Source: Variimorphobacter saccharofermentans (lineage in GTDB: Bacteria; Bacillota; Clostridia; Lachnospirales; Lachnospiraceae). From it: 64,000 bases of DNA. How positions within the stretch are numbered: position 1 is the first letter of the stretch; the number at the start of each line of letters is the position of its first letter. The DNA is taken from positions 3,942,501-4,006,500 of the forward strand of contig NZ_JACEGA010000001.1 in NCBI RefSeq assembly GCF_014174405.1, given 5' to 3'. Below, one piece after another: positions 9,572 through 19,179 of the stretch. The notes below the pieces were generated by a model. That model had not been told where the DNA came from. It did no database searches and worked only from the letters and a program-made list of their open reading frames with translations. The position numbers and the translations under genes were made by a program.

Positions 9572-9994
9572 CTATTTCACCCTTCCGGCCATGGGATGAT
9601 CTTCATGAAACTCAACCAGATCCCATAGGTTGCCATATAGATCCTCGAATACAGCCACCGTCCCATAGTCCTGCTCCTTTGGCTCTCTGATGAAGTGAAT
9701 ACCCCGCTCTTTCATCTCCTGATAATCCCTCCAAAAATCATCGGTTCCCAGAAACAGAAAAACCCTTCCTCCTGCCTGATTTCCGATGAATGGAGTTTGC
9801 TCCGGCTTTGACGCTCTTGCCAGAAGAATTGTGGTTCCATTGGATCCTGGTGGCGATACTACTACCCATCGTTTATCCTGTTCTGGCTGATAGGTATCTT
9901 CCACTAAGGTAAAATGCAGCTTCTTTGTATAAAACTCGATTGCTTCATCGTAATCACGAACTACCAGAGCAATATGAACAACTGACTGTATCAT
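9572..9994 (-). CDS. VOC-family (glyoxalase-like) protein
   Basis: 140 residues with the two beta-alpha-beta-beta-beta units of the vicinal oxygen chelate fold. VVHIALVVRDYDEAIEFYTKKL opens the first and FEDLYGNLWDLVEF closes the second. The metal-ligand positions H7 and the Glu of LVEF are in place. The substrate cannot be told from sequence. Confidence 0.85.
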   Translation of the reverse strand: MIQSVVHIALVVRDYDEAIEFYTKKLHFTLVEDTYQPEQDKRWVVVSPPGSNGTTILLARASKPEQTPFIGNQAGGRVFLFLGTDDFWRDYQEMKERGIHFIREPKEQDYGTVAVFEDLYGNLWDLVEFHEDHPMAGRVK

Positions 9995-10085
9995 ATTTAT
10001 CCCTCCCTGACTTTTTTATATCCATCTTAATTGGCATGTTGTCACATTACATCATTCCTATTAAATAACTTAATTGGATTTTGAA

Positions 10086-10964
10086 TCAGTCATCATCCTC
10101 ATAATTCTTCGAAAACTCCTTCTCATGCTTTTTGAAAAAGTCATAGTAGGTACGTACATTCTCCAGCTCCGTCCAACGCCTCATCATAACCGGATTCTCA
10201 TCCAGGTTATAAATTCGTGCTCCTTTCATAGCAAGCAGGAATGGTGAATGGGTGGATATAATGAATTGACAACCAAAAAATCGCGCCGAATCCTCAATAA
10301 AAGACATTAATTCCATTTGACGCTTTGGCGAAAGGCTGTTTTCCGGCTCATCTAATAGGTAAAGTCCATTCTCGCCGATTTTTTCTGTGAAATACAGAAA
10401 CGCACTTTCGCCATTGGAATACTCACGAACATTGTCAATCAATTCGCCTCTGACAAAGCGAGATTGCGTCTTTCTTCTGGCGTTATTCACCTTCTTAAGC
10501 TGTTCATAATCCGCCATGGATTGCATCTGAAACTGAGAATACTTTGCATCCAGATATTCCTCAAACAGCTCTTCACGCTTCAAATCAATTCCCTCATTGA
10601 GATTGCGAATATTCAGCATATAGTCAAATACATCATCGCTGGTAATAATTCGGCTGTTATCCGGAATATCCTCTTCTATATTCATACTACATAGCTTTAC
10701 ATAGTCCGGAAAGAAATTCGATTTATTAAATATAGAATCCCTTTTTACACCTATCTTCTCTGCTATTACATTCAAAGCTGTCGTTTTCCCCGAGCCATTT
10801 CCTCCATATAATATGGTAATCGGTGCAAAATCCAGCCGATCCAGGTCATGATTAGAAAGTATCTTAAAGGGGTAAAACGAATCATAGCAGGTTCTTTGAA
10901 TACTCAGGAAAAAGCTAAATTCTGTATCCGCATTTGGAAATGTAAAGCTACTTAAATAAACCAT
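10086..10964 (-). CDS. AAA family ATPase (ABC/RecF-like)
   Basis: 292 residues. The Walker A motif is GGNGSGKTT near residue 55, the Walker B block LYLLDEPENSLSP is near 200, and the switch histidine region is IISTHSPFLLAM. Signature-like SNGES precedes Walker B. The layout fits single-domain ABC/RecF-like ATPases of the OLD/AAA_21 type, soluble and without membrane segments. No partner nuclease or toxin is adjacent, so a defence role cannot be argued. Confidence 0.85.
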   Translation of the reverse strand: MVYLSSFTFPNADTEFSFFLSIQRTCYDSFYPFKILSNHDLDRLDFAPITILYGGNGSGKTTALNVIAEKIGVKRDSIFNKSNFFPDYVKLCSMNIEEDIPDNSRIITSDDVFDYMLNIRNLNEGIDLKREELFEEYLDAKYSQFQMQSMADYEQLKKVNNARRKTQSRFVRGELIDNVREYSNGESAFLYFTEKIGENGLYLLDEPENSLSPKRQMELMSFIEDSARFFGCQFIISTHSPFLLAMKGARIYNLDENPVMMRRWTELENVRTYYDFFKKHEKEFSKNYEDDD

Positions 10965-10993
10965 ATTCTACTCCTATTATAACTGTAATTGAT

Positions 10994-11596
10994 CTATAGG
11001 GCTCCTGAAGACAGCATATTCTTAAGCTGATTAAAATCGTCGACCACATTACCTTCATAGGATACATGTCTGCTATTGAGCATAACCGCATTCATTCCGA
11101 TTTTGCTTGCAGCATATAAAAATCTCTCTCTGTCATCTACATAGAGACATTCCTCTGCCTTGCATCCTAGTTGCTCTATTGTAAGCCGAAAGATACGCTC
11201 ATCGGGCTTTTTTATTTTCAAATCCCCGCTTATACTAATCACATCAAAGTATTGATTAATGTCGAATTTCTCTCGAAGATACTTACTCCATTGGCTGGAG
11301 TCATTTGATATAATAGCCAGCTTATAGTGATCCCTTACAGACGTTATAAAATCAAGGAAGCCATCATTTAACTCTAACGTGTCTAAATATTCTTTTTCAA
11401 TTTTCTCTATATCTCCTTGAAAGCCAAGTCTTTCCCATACCTCCAACGAGGTTATTTCTCCCACATCCGCTTTGAACCAATGGGTGTATATATCATCAAT
11501 CGTTAAGTTGGGAAATGTCTGCTGAACATGCGGAGCAAAATCATCGCCTGTTTGCTTTATTATTACACCATACATATCTAATACAATTGCCTTCAT
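10994..11596 (-). CDS. HAD-family hydrolase
   Basis: A 200-residue haloacid-dehalogenase-type protein. The N-terminus gives VLDMYGVI (motif I, with the second Asp replaced by Tyr-Gly), then IISNDSS (motif II), KKPDERIF (motif III) and YVDDRERFL (motif IV). Such enzymes are usually small-molecule phosphatases. Motif I reads DxYGV rather than the common DxDG, as in several HAD-IA proteins. The next gene is a second HAD protein, suggesting local duplication. Confidence 0.82.
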   Translation of the reverse strand: MKAIVLDMYGVIIKQTGDDFAPHVQQTFPNLTIDDIYTHWFKADVGEITSLEVWERLGFQGDIEKIEKEYLDTLELNDGFLDFITSVRDHYKLAIISNDSSQWSKYLREKFDINQYFDVISISGDLKIKKPDERIFRLTIEQLGCKAEECLYVDDRERFLYAASKIGMNAVMLNSRHVSYEGNVVDDFNQLKNMLSSGAL

Positions 11597-11655
11597 GAAT
11601 AAAATTCCTTTTTTATTAATTATGGTTAATGTTTTTCATATTCGTATCGAACCTA

Positions 11656-12333
11656 TCATTTCTCGTTAAGAAAGCTCACCACATCTAGGGGACTTTCCAT
11701 CTGGATGAAGTCATGCATTCGCTTTGCAGGTTGTCTTGTTCCATCTCGTAAATACCATACTGCCTGAAGTGCTTTCATTCCAAGCTTTCTGGCAGTCTCT
11801 AACTCGTAGCTGCCTCCGTCACCAACATATACACATTCCTCTGTCTTAACGGAAAGGTTATCCACACATCTTCGGAAGATATTCTCATCCGGTTTTTGAA
11901 TTCCCTGTTCATAGGATAGATACACCGCATCAAAATATGGAAATAGTACACTATTACGTATGACTTTGGCCTCTTCCGAAAAGCAGTTACTGATTAGTCC
12001 GATCAATATCCCTCTTTGCTTCAATGCGGAAAGCATCGGGATGATATCTGGATGTAGATGTCTAAAGCATTCTTCCTTCGTAGCAATACGCTTTTCTACT
12101 ATTTTCTTTAAAACCTTCTCCGAGTAACAGTGATTCTCTCGGAGAATCATTTCCACCACATCCTCAAAGGTTACTCTCCCAATGGTACGATTATATTCCG
12201 TCGGACGCCAAAGTATCTGAAATCTGTCCTCCGGTATCCCTGCATCCTTCGCCATATGAACTCCAAAGTATTGAGGACTGTTATAGTGCGTAATTAAGGT
12301 TTCAAACATGTCGAAAATTACTGCTCGTATCAT
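11656..12333 (-). CDS. HAD-family hydrolase
   Basis: 225 residues from ATG at 12333, which has GAAAGGA 6 bp upstream. Motif I is VIFDMFETL, motif II is LISNCF, motif III is QKPDENIF and motif IV is YVGDGGSYEL. It belongs to the HAD-IA phosphatases like its downstream neighbour, with which it shares about the same length and order of motifs. Substrate unknown. Confidence 0.85.
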   Translation of the reverse strand: MIRAVIFDMFETLITHYNSPQYFGVHMAKDAGIPEDRFQILWRPTEYNRTIGRVTFEDVVEMILRENHCYSEKVLKKIVEKRIATKEECFRHLHPDIIPMLSALKQRGILIGLISNCFSEEAKVIRNSVLFPYFDAVYLSYEQGIQKPDENIFRRCVDNLSVKTEECVYVGDGGSYELETARKLGMKALQAVWYLRDGTRQPAKRMHDFIQMESPLDVVSFLNEK

Positions 12334-12455
12334 TTGCATTCCTTTCATTCCCTTATATTATCTTAAATTTGCAGTAGCTTCTTCCATTATAAACCATGTA
12401 CTGATTACTTACAAAACGTTTCTTGTAAACCGAATAATATTTCAAGGGTACCCAA

Positions 12456-13394
12456 TTATGTATAAGTATTTAATCCGGTTTGCCTTATTACTTCCAACTC
12501 TTCAATTGAAAGCACCTTATTTACGTATAACTTCATATATTCTTCCGACACTGAACTATCAAAGATAAGCAAATCATCCGTATTCACTGTCACAGGTATT
12601 CCATTTTCAAACAATTCTTTTATTGGATGATCATAATAAGAAGTTGCTCTCTTTAACATAATATTACTGGTAGGGCAAATATTGAGCTGTATTTTATGTT
12701 TACTTAACCATCTCATTACTTCCTTCGATTTTACAGCCGCAATCCCATGATGGACTTCTGAAAGCTCTAGTAATTCAACAGCTTCCATAACATCATCTGC
12801 CGTACCAAATTCTCCGATATGAGCTTTTAATTTAACACCATAACTTTGAGCTTTCCTGTAGATTTTCTGAAAATTCTTAATTGGCTGAGCAAGCTCATTT
12901 CCACATATATCTATTGATTTAAACCAATTTCTGCTTAATATCTCATTAAGTCTATCAAAAACTCCGTTCACGTCGTCTTCACGTGAAAGAGACAATTCAG
13001 GATAATATTTTGTTTCAGGTGCAAAGGTTTTATTGTAATAATTTAATGTGCTGATGAACTTGTCAATACCGCCCAAATTATCAATTACACTAATACTGAA
13101 GCTCAAAGCCAAAACGACAATATTATCTTCCTTCGCTTGTGCAAACGCTGTTTCGACTCTTTTTAAGTATCCCCCTATGCCATTATCATGAACTTTGATA
13201 TTTGAATCAAACCAGTTCTGCATGTCATTCAAATCTTCAAAAGGTTGTTCTGAAGCTTTTATAGAGGTATTGGCCCATTCAGCAAAGTATTTTATCCGTC
13301 CACCTTTTCCACCATGTGTATGTATATCGCTTTTAGGAACAAGCATTAATTCGCTTATGGAATTTTCTCTTAATGCAGTTTCAAAAGTTGCCAT
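12456..13394 (-). CDS. Adenosine deaminase-like amidohydrolase
   Basis: 312 residues. The metal motif appears as SDIHTHGGKGG at residues 23-33, the catalytic HIGEFG near 190, VHHGIAA near 213, and the C-terminal VTVNTDDLLIF with the paired Asp. This is the adenosine/AMP deaminase fold, converting adenosine to inosine in purine salvage if canonical. HTHG replaces the usual HxHLEG, so the substrate may differ. It is about 20 residues short at the C-terminus. The start overlaps the stop of a broken upstream gene, so it was once translationally coupled. Confidence 0.8.
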   Translation of the reverse strand: MATFETALRENSISELMLVPKSDIHTHGGKGGRIKYFAEWANTSIKASEQPFEDLNDMQNWFDSNIKVHDNGIGGYLKRVETAFAQAKEDNIVVLALSFSISVIDNLGGIDKFISTLNYYNKTFAPETKYYPELSLSREDDVNGVFDRLNEILSRNWFKSIDICGNELAQPIKNFQKIYRKAQSYGVKLKAHIGEFGTADDVMEAVELLELSEVHHGIAAVKSKEVMRWLSKHKIQLNICPTSNIMLKRATSYYDHPIKELFENGIPVTVNTDDLLIFDSSVSEEYMKLYVNKVLSIEELEVIRQTGLNTYT

Positions 13395-13696
13395 ACTTCA
13401 TATACTCCTTATCACATTGATATAGTAATGCCTTCTCCCAAAACTCTTCTGGGATATCAGGCCATACACATTTTCCGGTTTCTTCTCTACACAATGCCAT
13501 AGCTCTTGATAGCACTGTTCCATGGGATGTATTCCCGCCACGCAAGATATATTCTGATATCTTACTCCAATAGGGTGCAAGTACATTGTTTTATGATTCT
13601 CCATTCCACTCCGAATAGAATTCTTCGATATAATTTTGCATAAAAACATGATTTTTCTGCGATTTGCTTTGCAGTATCTGTATTCATCAAATCCAT
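13381..13696 (-). pseudogene. Broken unrecognised gene upstream of the deaminase
   Basis: On the minus strand the sequence can be read as MDLMNTDTAKQIAEKSC, then after a frame change and an in-frame stop as LAPYWSKISEYILRGG, GTVLSRAMALC and PDIPEEFWEKALLYQC to a TGA that overlaps the deaminase start codon by 14 bp. The codon use and coupled stop/start show it was real coding sequence. I cannot name the family. Confidence 0.55.
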
Positions 13697-13723
13697 ATCG
13701 CCATATAGACCCTTTATTTTCAA

Positions 13724-13953
13724 TTATACAACTATCATTTTATGTTCTTTAAATATTACATTTTTTAGTTCGTATTTATCTGCTAGTTTTCGTGCAACTT
13801 CATTGTCTGCCGCTAAATCCTTTGCTTCGTGTGAATCCGAACCGATTGTAATATAGTTTCCACCACAGTCCTTGTATATTTCAAGAAGCTCATTGTCTGG
13901 CATCGTAGTCGATAATCCTTTCCTTAGGGATGAACATGCAAATCTGTAATCAT
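13724..13953 (-). pseudogene. PHP-domain phosphoesterase with internal deletion
   Basis: The extreme N-terminus of a PHP phosphoesterase (MITDLHVHP) is joined, after a stop, to a C-terminal segment containing NYITIGSDSHEAKDLA, which is typical of the end of histidinol-phosphatase-like PHP proteins. Some 150-200 central residues are missing. It sits 26 bp from an IS66 end and leads into the broken gene and the deaminase. Confidence 0.75.
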
Positions 13954-14076
13954 ATCCTCACACCATCCCATTATAATTCGTAAGCGTCAAATCGCTCGCC
14001 TAGGCTAAATATATTTTTTATGACATACTTTAAAAAATGCAAAAAACTAATAGTTTTTTAAAGGAGGTCATTTACC

Positions 14077-14394
14077 ATGGATCAAATAACTCACACTATG
14101 CGCTACTCCAGGTGGAAGGATATCATCCTGCAATGCCAAAATAGACCGGCCGGGATGAGTATAAAACAATGGATGGATGAGAATCAAATTAGTGAAAAAT
14201 CGTATTACTATTGGCAACGCAAATTCCGAAAGGAAACTTTCGATCAAATGAATTGTTCTTTGATTTTGCCTTCTGTACAGGAAACATCAAAAGTCTCATT
14301 TGCCGAGATTCGCATTCCGGAACCGAAAAAATCAGTTTCTGATATCATTCCTGAAACAATCAAACCAACTGCCGTGATAAAACGGCAACAATGA
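14077..14394 (+). CDS. tnpA: IS66 accessory protein TnpA
   Basis: A 105-residue protein with a helix-turn-helix-like N-terminus (RYSRWKDIILQCQNRPAGMS) and the SEKSYYYWQRKFR block typical of IS66 TnpA. Preceded by AAAGGAGG. It probably binds the element ends. First gene of the tnpABC operon. Confidence 0.88.
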   Translation: MDQITHTMRYSRWKDIILQCQNRPAGMSIKQWMDENQISEKSYYYWQRKFRKETFDQMNCSLILPSVQETSKVSFAEIRIPEPKKSVSDIIPETIKPTAVIKRQQ

Positions 14395-14457
14395 CGATTG
14401 CGTTATCTAATGATATAGCTGACGACCTGCTGTCGAGGATTCTCCGGGAGGTGTCAC

Positions 14458-14814
14458 GTGCTTGAGGATGCTGCTGGAATACGTCGTGTAGTACTTGCCT
14501 GTGGAACTGTAGATCTGAGAAAAAGCATCGACGGACTCTCGATGATTATCGGCGGTAAATATAATCAAAACCCATTTGAAAAGGGAACCTTGTTCCTCTT
14601 TTGTGGCAGAAGATCCGATCGTATGAAAGGATTGCTCTGGATGGGAAATGGATTCTTACTTTTATACAAAAGATTTGAAGATGGTACCCTATCCTGGCCT
14701 CGTACAACGGAAGAAGCCGCTGAACTTACAGAAGACCAGTTTAATTATCTGATGCTTGGTTTGAATCCGTTAGATCCAAAGATAAAGGATGTAACCCCAA
14801 CAAAAATCTACTAA
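14458..14814 (+). CDS. tnpB: IS66 Orf2 protein TnpB
   Basis: 118 residues from a GTG start after GGGAGGTG. It has the typical VVLACGTVDLRKSIDGL opening and KGTLFLFCGRRSDRMKGLLW block of IS66 TnpB. Length is normal. Its role in transposition is needed but not well understood. The C-terminal end LNPLDPKIKDVTPTK is shared with the remnant in element B. Confidence 0.92.
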   Translation: MLEDAAGIRRVVLACGTVDLRKSIDGLSMIIGGKYNQNPFEKGTLFLFCGRRSDRMKGLLWMGNGFLLLYKRFEDGTLSWPRTTEEAAELTEDQFNYLMLGLNPLDPKIKDVTPTKIY

Positions 14815-15085
14815 TGTTTGTGCAAAACAGAGAAAATAATTGTCTGTTTTTGAACATAAAAGTCGGCTGAAATGACAGATTTATCAGCCATTCAGAAGCC
14901 TCTCAGAATCTACATATGGCTTTTTTACAAGCTTTTTGAACCTTGAAAACTCTATATTTCCATCGCTTCAGATAGTGAATGACAAGCTCTGGTTTGGTGG
15001 CAAAATGACGATGACTGAAAGTCGTGAAATTGGCTATTTATCAGCATTTCTGTTATAATGAATACAATACAGAAAGGCGAAAAAT

Positions 15086-15875
15086 ATGTGTAAAAAATTC
15101 TCTCCAGATGAACTGAATACAATGGATACCGAATCTAAGGACGATATCATCTACCAGATGCAGGATCGTCTGGACAAGCTTGAGCAGGATTATGAGAACC
15201 TTATGGAACAGGTCCGTCTTGCAAATCAGCAGCGCTTCGGTCGTCAATCCGAGAAACTAGAAGCAATCGCAGGCCAGATATCCTTCTTTAATGAAGCTGA
15301 GGCTTGCTGCGATGAAAGTGCACCGGAGCCAACGATTGAAGAGGCCATTATTGATGCTGAAAAGAAACCTCGTAAAAGCAAGCTAAAAGGGCAACGTGAA
15401 GAAGATTTAAAGGACTTCCCACAGGAGGTAATCCCTCATGATGTAGCAGAGGAAAAACTCCTCGATACCTTTGGTAAAGGTAACTGGAGAAACATGCCGG
15501 ATGAAATATTCTGGCAATTACGTTTTGAACCTGCCAAATGGATTGCTGAAAAGCATATAATCAAGGTATATGTCGGAACAGATGGGATGCATCAGGATGA
15601 GTTTCTTCGCGGAGATCATCCGAATACTTTGTTCCGGGGAAGTATTGCAACGCCTTCATTAGAGGCAGCAATCATCAACGCCAAGTATGTAAATGGCAAT
15701 CCGTTGGATCGGATTGCGCGTGATTTCCAGACAAACGGATTGAATCTGTCAAAACAGACAATGTCCAACTGGACGGTTGCCGCTGCTGAAAAATATTTTG
15801 TACCAGTTTATGAACTAATGAAAACAACTTCTTTAAAGGCACGTGTGAATCAGTGTGATGAGACTACTGTTGAAG
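15086..15875 (+). pseudogene. tnpC: IS66 transposase TnpC, N-terminal part only
   Basis: It reads from MCKKFSPDELNTM with the leucine-zipper-like region and the block KQTMSNWTVAAAEKYF, to NQCDETTVEG at about residue 263. There element B begins and the reading frame runs into foreign sequence (stop at 15994). The DDE core starts at the Asp of CDETT; the remaining catalytic residues are lost, so it is inactive. Confidence 0.88.
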
Positions 15876-15923
15876 GTAAGCGTCAAATCATACGCCTGAC
15901 GATAAATTTAACGCCACCTTTTA

Positions 15924-17549
15924 TCAGTGGCGTGGTTTCCTGCATTCGTCCGGAAGACTCTCTGACCATGGCATCAAGTAATCCAGATCTGTAGGATCTA
16001 TATTTCCTTGTTCATCACAGAGCTTTGGCAGCTCAGTGAGGATATATTTAAAGTAGTAATAAGGACGCAGGTTATTAAGCTTTGCCGTCTCTGATATACT
16101 GTAAACCATTGCACTGGCACCGGCTCCTCTGGCTGTGTTGTGAAACATCCAGTTTTTCTTACCTAGACAGAAGGTCCGAATAGCTCTCTCTGAGGCCGAG
16201 TTATCTATCGGTACATCACCATCTGTCAGGAATACTTTTAGATATTTTTCCTGATTAAGGCAGAACTGCAAGCCCCGGCCGGTCTTGCTCTGGGGCGGAA
16301 CAGCACAATCAGCCACCTGCTGTTTTACCCACGTAAAGAATTCCTCAACTAACGGCTTGATTACTTGCAGCCGTTTTTGAAGTCGTTCCTCTGATGAGAG
16401 TCCTTTCAGCTCTGTGTCAGCACTATAGAATTCAGCAATCCTCTGCAACGCCTGATATGCAACGGATTGTTTTAGCACCTTTGGATTATCTTTGTCCGCA
16501 GCCTTTAACGCATCGGCGAAATCACGCCTCGCATGTGCCCAGCAGTTTGCATTTGTTACATTTGGAAGCTTTTTATCTACCAAATGGTACTGCTGAAGGC
16601 TGTCTGTCACAAGGACTCCTTTGTAATCCTTGTAGAATGCCAGAGGTATCTGGTGGTCCCGCCCTTTCTGATACTCATATATCACGATGGGCTTGTCATG
16701 GTACAGTTCTCCGGAGCGGTGGACCCACATGTAGCACCGGCTGTTAGGGTGGTCGCTGTCCTTTATTACCTGAGTCGGTGTCTCATCTGACTGGGTTACA
16801 TGAAGCTTTAACAATTCCTGTTTCATGCGTTCCACAAAAGGAGCGAAATACTTATTGGAGCTCTTTACTATCCAGTTGGACATGGTCTGTCTGGATATGT
16901 TTACACCATTACGTTCAAACTCCTGCTCTATCCTGTGAAGGGCTGAGGAGTTGACATACTTTACATTCAGAATGGATGCCAGCAGAGACGGTGTTACGAT
17001 ACTGTTTCTCAAAAGATCCTTGGGTCTGTCACCGCGAATAAACTCATCCTGGTGATCACCATCGGTACCTACATATACCTCGACAGTATGTACCTCAACT
17101 GTCCATGATTCAGGCTCATGACGAAGTCTTTTATAACTTTCATCCGGCATACGCCTCCAGTTGCCTTCGCCATAAAAGGCATCTAGCTGTTCCTTTGGTA
17201 CACTATAAGGAGGAATAATCTCCTCCGCAAAGTCCTTAAGATCAAGATTGCGCTGGCCCTTCTTCTTTTTTCCTCTTCTTGAAGGAATGACATCCTCAGA
17301 ATCCGGCTCTGGAGCTGATTCGTCACAGGCCATTTCAGCCTCATCAAAGAATGAGTACTGACCTTCTATGGAGCTTAAGGTCTCTGTATGCTTGCCAAAT
17401 CTGTAGCTGTTAGAGATACGCACCTGCTCGATAAGCTTTTCGATGTTTGAATTTAAAGCGTCGAGCTGACCCTGCATCATCAATACAAGGGTAATCAGTT
17501 CTTCCCGGCTGCAGCTATTCAGTTCCTCAAGGGTATGCTTGTTTGCCAT
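15924..17549 (-). CDS. tnpC: IS66 transposase TnpC
   Basis: 541 residues, full length. N-terminal coiled coil (residues about 15-45, QLDALNSNIEKLIEQVRISN), basic linker (RRGKKKKGQR), a second domain with RQTMSNWIVKSS, then the DDE core: SDETPTQV for the first Asp, VTDSLQQYH for the second, and DNSASERAIR for the Glu. The C-terminus (DYLMPWSESLPDECR) is complete. It may still act in trans although tnpA/tnpB of its own element are gone. Confidence 0.93.
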   Translation of the reverse strand: MANKHTLEELNSCSREELITLVLMMQGQLDALNSNIEKLIEQVRISNSYRFGKHTETLSSIEGQYSFFDEAEMACDESAPEPDSEDVIPSRRGKKKKGQRNLDLKDFAEEIIPPYSVPKEQLDAFYGEGNWRRMPDESYKRLRHEPESWTVEVHTVEVYVGTDGDHQDEFIRGDRPKDLLRNSIVTPSLLASILNVKYVNSSALHRIEQEFERNGVNISRQTMSNWIVKSSNKYFAPFVERMKQELLKLHVTQSDETPTQVIKDSDHPNSRCYMWVHRSGELYHDKPIVIYEYQKGRDHQIPLAFYKDYKGVLVTDSLQQYHLVDKKLPNVTNANCWAHARRDFADALKAADKDNPKVLKQSVAYQALQRIAEFYSADTELKGLSSEERLQKRLQVIKPLVEEFFTWVKQQVADCAVPPQSKTGRGLQFCLNQEKYLKVFLTDGDVPIDNSASERAIRTFCLGKKNWMFHNTARGAGASAMVYSISETAKLNNLRPYYYFKYILTELPKLCDEQGNIDPTDLDYLMPWSESLPDECRKPRH

Positions 17550-17818
17550 TTATTCATTCCTCCATCTTAAACTATTATAGCAGAAGATGGCTGAAATAGC
17601 GAATTTATATACAGCCGTCATTCGTCATTCTGCCTATTGATGTGAGGATGCATAAGATCCATAAGCATAAGGAAATATAGAGTTTTCAAAGTTCCGAAAT
17701 ATATTTTAAAAACCATTGCAAGCGACTGTAATCGCTATATACATGGATATAAAACAGGGTTGGAGTCGAACTTTAGGAGGTCGTAAAACCGTTGAAAAAA
17801 TCTCTGTTTTGCACAAAA

Positions 17819-17940
17819 TCAGCAGACTTTCCTGGGTGTAACCTCCTTGATTTTGGGGTCCAGAGGGTTCAGACCGAGCATCAGATAATTGAACTGATCC
17901 TCAGTAAGCTCAGCCGCAATCTGCCAGATACTTTGTCCAT
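17819..17940 (-). pseudogene. tnpA start fused to tnpB end (deletion scar)
   Basis: An AAAGGAGG-preceded ATG at 17940 (MDKV..., the expected tnpA start) runs within a few codons, out of frame, into the tnpB C-terminus AELTEDQFNYLMLGLNPLD...TPRKVC ending at 17819. Some 600 bp of tnpA and tnpB have been removed between the two. Confidence 0.75.
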
Positions 17941-18162
17941 TATAATCCCTCCTTTAAGATTTAATGAACAAAGAACGGACAACCAAGGAGGCAGGTTACT
18001 GACAACATGAATTATTGTTGCTCCCGGACTACCTACCGGGACGTGTTTTTATCTTTGTACTTATGATTATATCAAATAATCTATAAATGGCAACACTTAC
18101 CTCTCACATCTATTACTAAAACAAGCACTCATCCGAACGCTCCGTAGAGTTTGCCTGTAAAA

Positions 18163-18819
18163 CTACAAATATTTACTTGCTTCTTTTACACTTAACCGGC
18201 TTAATTTTCCTTCCTGTTTCTCAAGAAACGATTTTACCCAGTCCGAATTTACCTTGCTGTATTCCCTTAGACTCCAGCCAATTGCCTTATTAATGAAAAA
18301 CTCATTCGAACCAAGATTATTTAAGATGATTTTTTCGAGCAATGCCGTATCTGTCTTATCCTTCATTTTTTGCTGGTAATCAATTGCGACACGTCGAAGC
18401 CAGATATTATCAGCGCAGCTCCATATTAGCATTTCGTCATTAACAGATGGATAATGCAGGGACAAATTACCGATTACCTTATCCAGTCCATCCGTAATAT
18501 CCCACCAAGACTTTGTTGTAATCAATCGCTTCAACTTATCTAGGTCATGGTCAGTGAGCTTCTTTTGAACTGAATATATGTATTCCATCCCAACATATTG
18601 CGCTTCCCGGTATTCCTTTTCCCAGCATAGAAATATAAAATTCCAATCAACGTCCTGACTTTTTGCAGCCTGTCTGATATAAGGTTTCATTATTTCATTT
18701 AGCTTTGGCTTTGGCAAGCCCAAGAAAGGAAACCTTTCCTTCATATATGCTGACATTTTTACTGACTGCTGTTCATCTTTTTCTGCCTCAAGCTTTTCAA
18801 ACAGTTCTAGGTACCACAT
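18163..18819 (-). CDS. DNA alkylation repair protein (AlkD-like)
   Basis: 218 residues from ATG at 18819 (MWYLELFEKL), chosen for GAGGTG 6 bp upstream. The all-helical ALK/HEAT-repeat signature is visible: FPFLGLPKPKLNEIMKPY, then KSWWDITDGLDKVIG, then WLRRVAIDYQQKMK, then NEFFINKAIGWSLREYSK. AlkD-like glycosylases excise alkylated purines without base flipping. The length fits. Confidence 0.9.
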   Translation of the reverse strand: MWYLELFEKLEAEKDEQQSVKMSAYMKERFPFLGLPKPKLNEIMKPYIRQAAKSQDVDWNFIFLCWEKEYREAQYVGMEYIYSVQKKLTDHDLDKLKRLITTKSWWDITDGLDKVIGNLSLHYPSVNDEMLIWSCADNIWLRRVAIDYQQKMKDKTDTALLEKIILNNLGSNEFFINKAIGWSLREYSKVNSDWVKSFLEKQEGKLSRLSVKEASKYL

Positions 18820-18849
18820 AATTATCACCTCACAAATAACAATACCCTT

Positions 18850-19104
18850 CTATCCCTTCATCCATTCCCTGCATTGCTGAATTTTAACTCCAGGGTCGTA
18901 ACCATATTCCTTGCCCATCATCGAAAGCATTTCACAAGGAAATTCCGTGCATTCTCCGCAGAAATTTAATCCTATTCTTTCACAACAGACTTTTACTTCA
19001 CATACTCCCCATGATGGTTTTTCCATATTTAAGCATCCTTTACACCCCCACTGCTCCTTATGGTCACAAGTATTACAGCATACTCCACATCTAGATTCAA
19101 ACAT
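18850..19104 (-). CDS. DUF3795 Cys-rich protein
   Basis: 84 residues from ATG at 19104, with AAGGAG upstream. The spacing CGVCCNTCDHKEQWGCKGC, then CEVKVCCE, then FCGECTEFPCEML matches DUF3795, small proteins with about ten cysteines that probably bind metal. Function unknown. Same strand as and 30 bp upstream of the alkylation-repair gene, so probably one transcript. Confidence 0.87.
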   Translation of the reverse strand: MFESRCGVCCNTCDHKEQWGCKGCLNMEKPSWGVCEVKVCCERIGLNFCGECTEFPCEMLSMMGKEYGYDPGVKIQQCREWMKG

Positions 19105-19179
19105 AAACAATTTCTCCTTTTAAAATGTTTTCTCTTACATATATTAAGATGCTTTTAAAAAGATGAAGATACGCTGAAC

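Larger units (their letters stand above)
13980..15875 (+). mobile_element. IS66-family element A (right part lost)
   Basis: It begins with the terminal sequence GTAAGCGTCAAATC at 13980, carries tnpA, tnpB and the first part of tnpC in order on the plus strand, and is cut at 15875 where IS66 element B begins. The rest of tnpC and the right end are not found after element B, so a deletion accompanied or followed the second insertion. Confidence 0.85.
15876..18100 (-). mobile_element. IS66-family element B (internally deleted)
   Basis: Its tnpC-side end is GTAAGCGTCAAATC at 15876, identical to that of element A over 14 bp. The other end near 18087-18100 keeps only a degenerate ACACTTAC complement. 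It contains an intact tnpC on the minus strand, but tnpA and tnpB are collapsed into one remnant. No 8-bp target duplication could be matched between 15868-15875 and the sequence after 18100. Confidence 0.8.

Noticed and set aside
13398..13649. 83-codon minus-strand open frame
   Set aside because: Another frame of the same strand gives better protein-like sequence with a stop overlapping the deaminase start; the open frame is a shadow.
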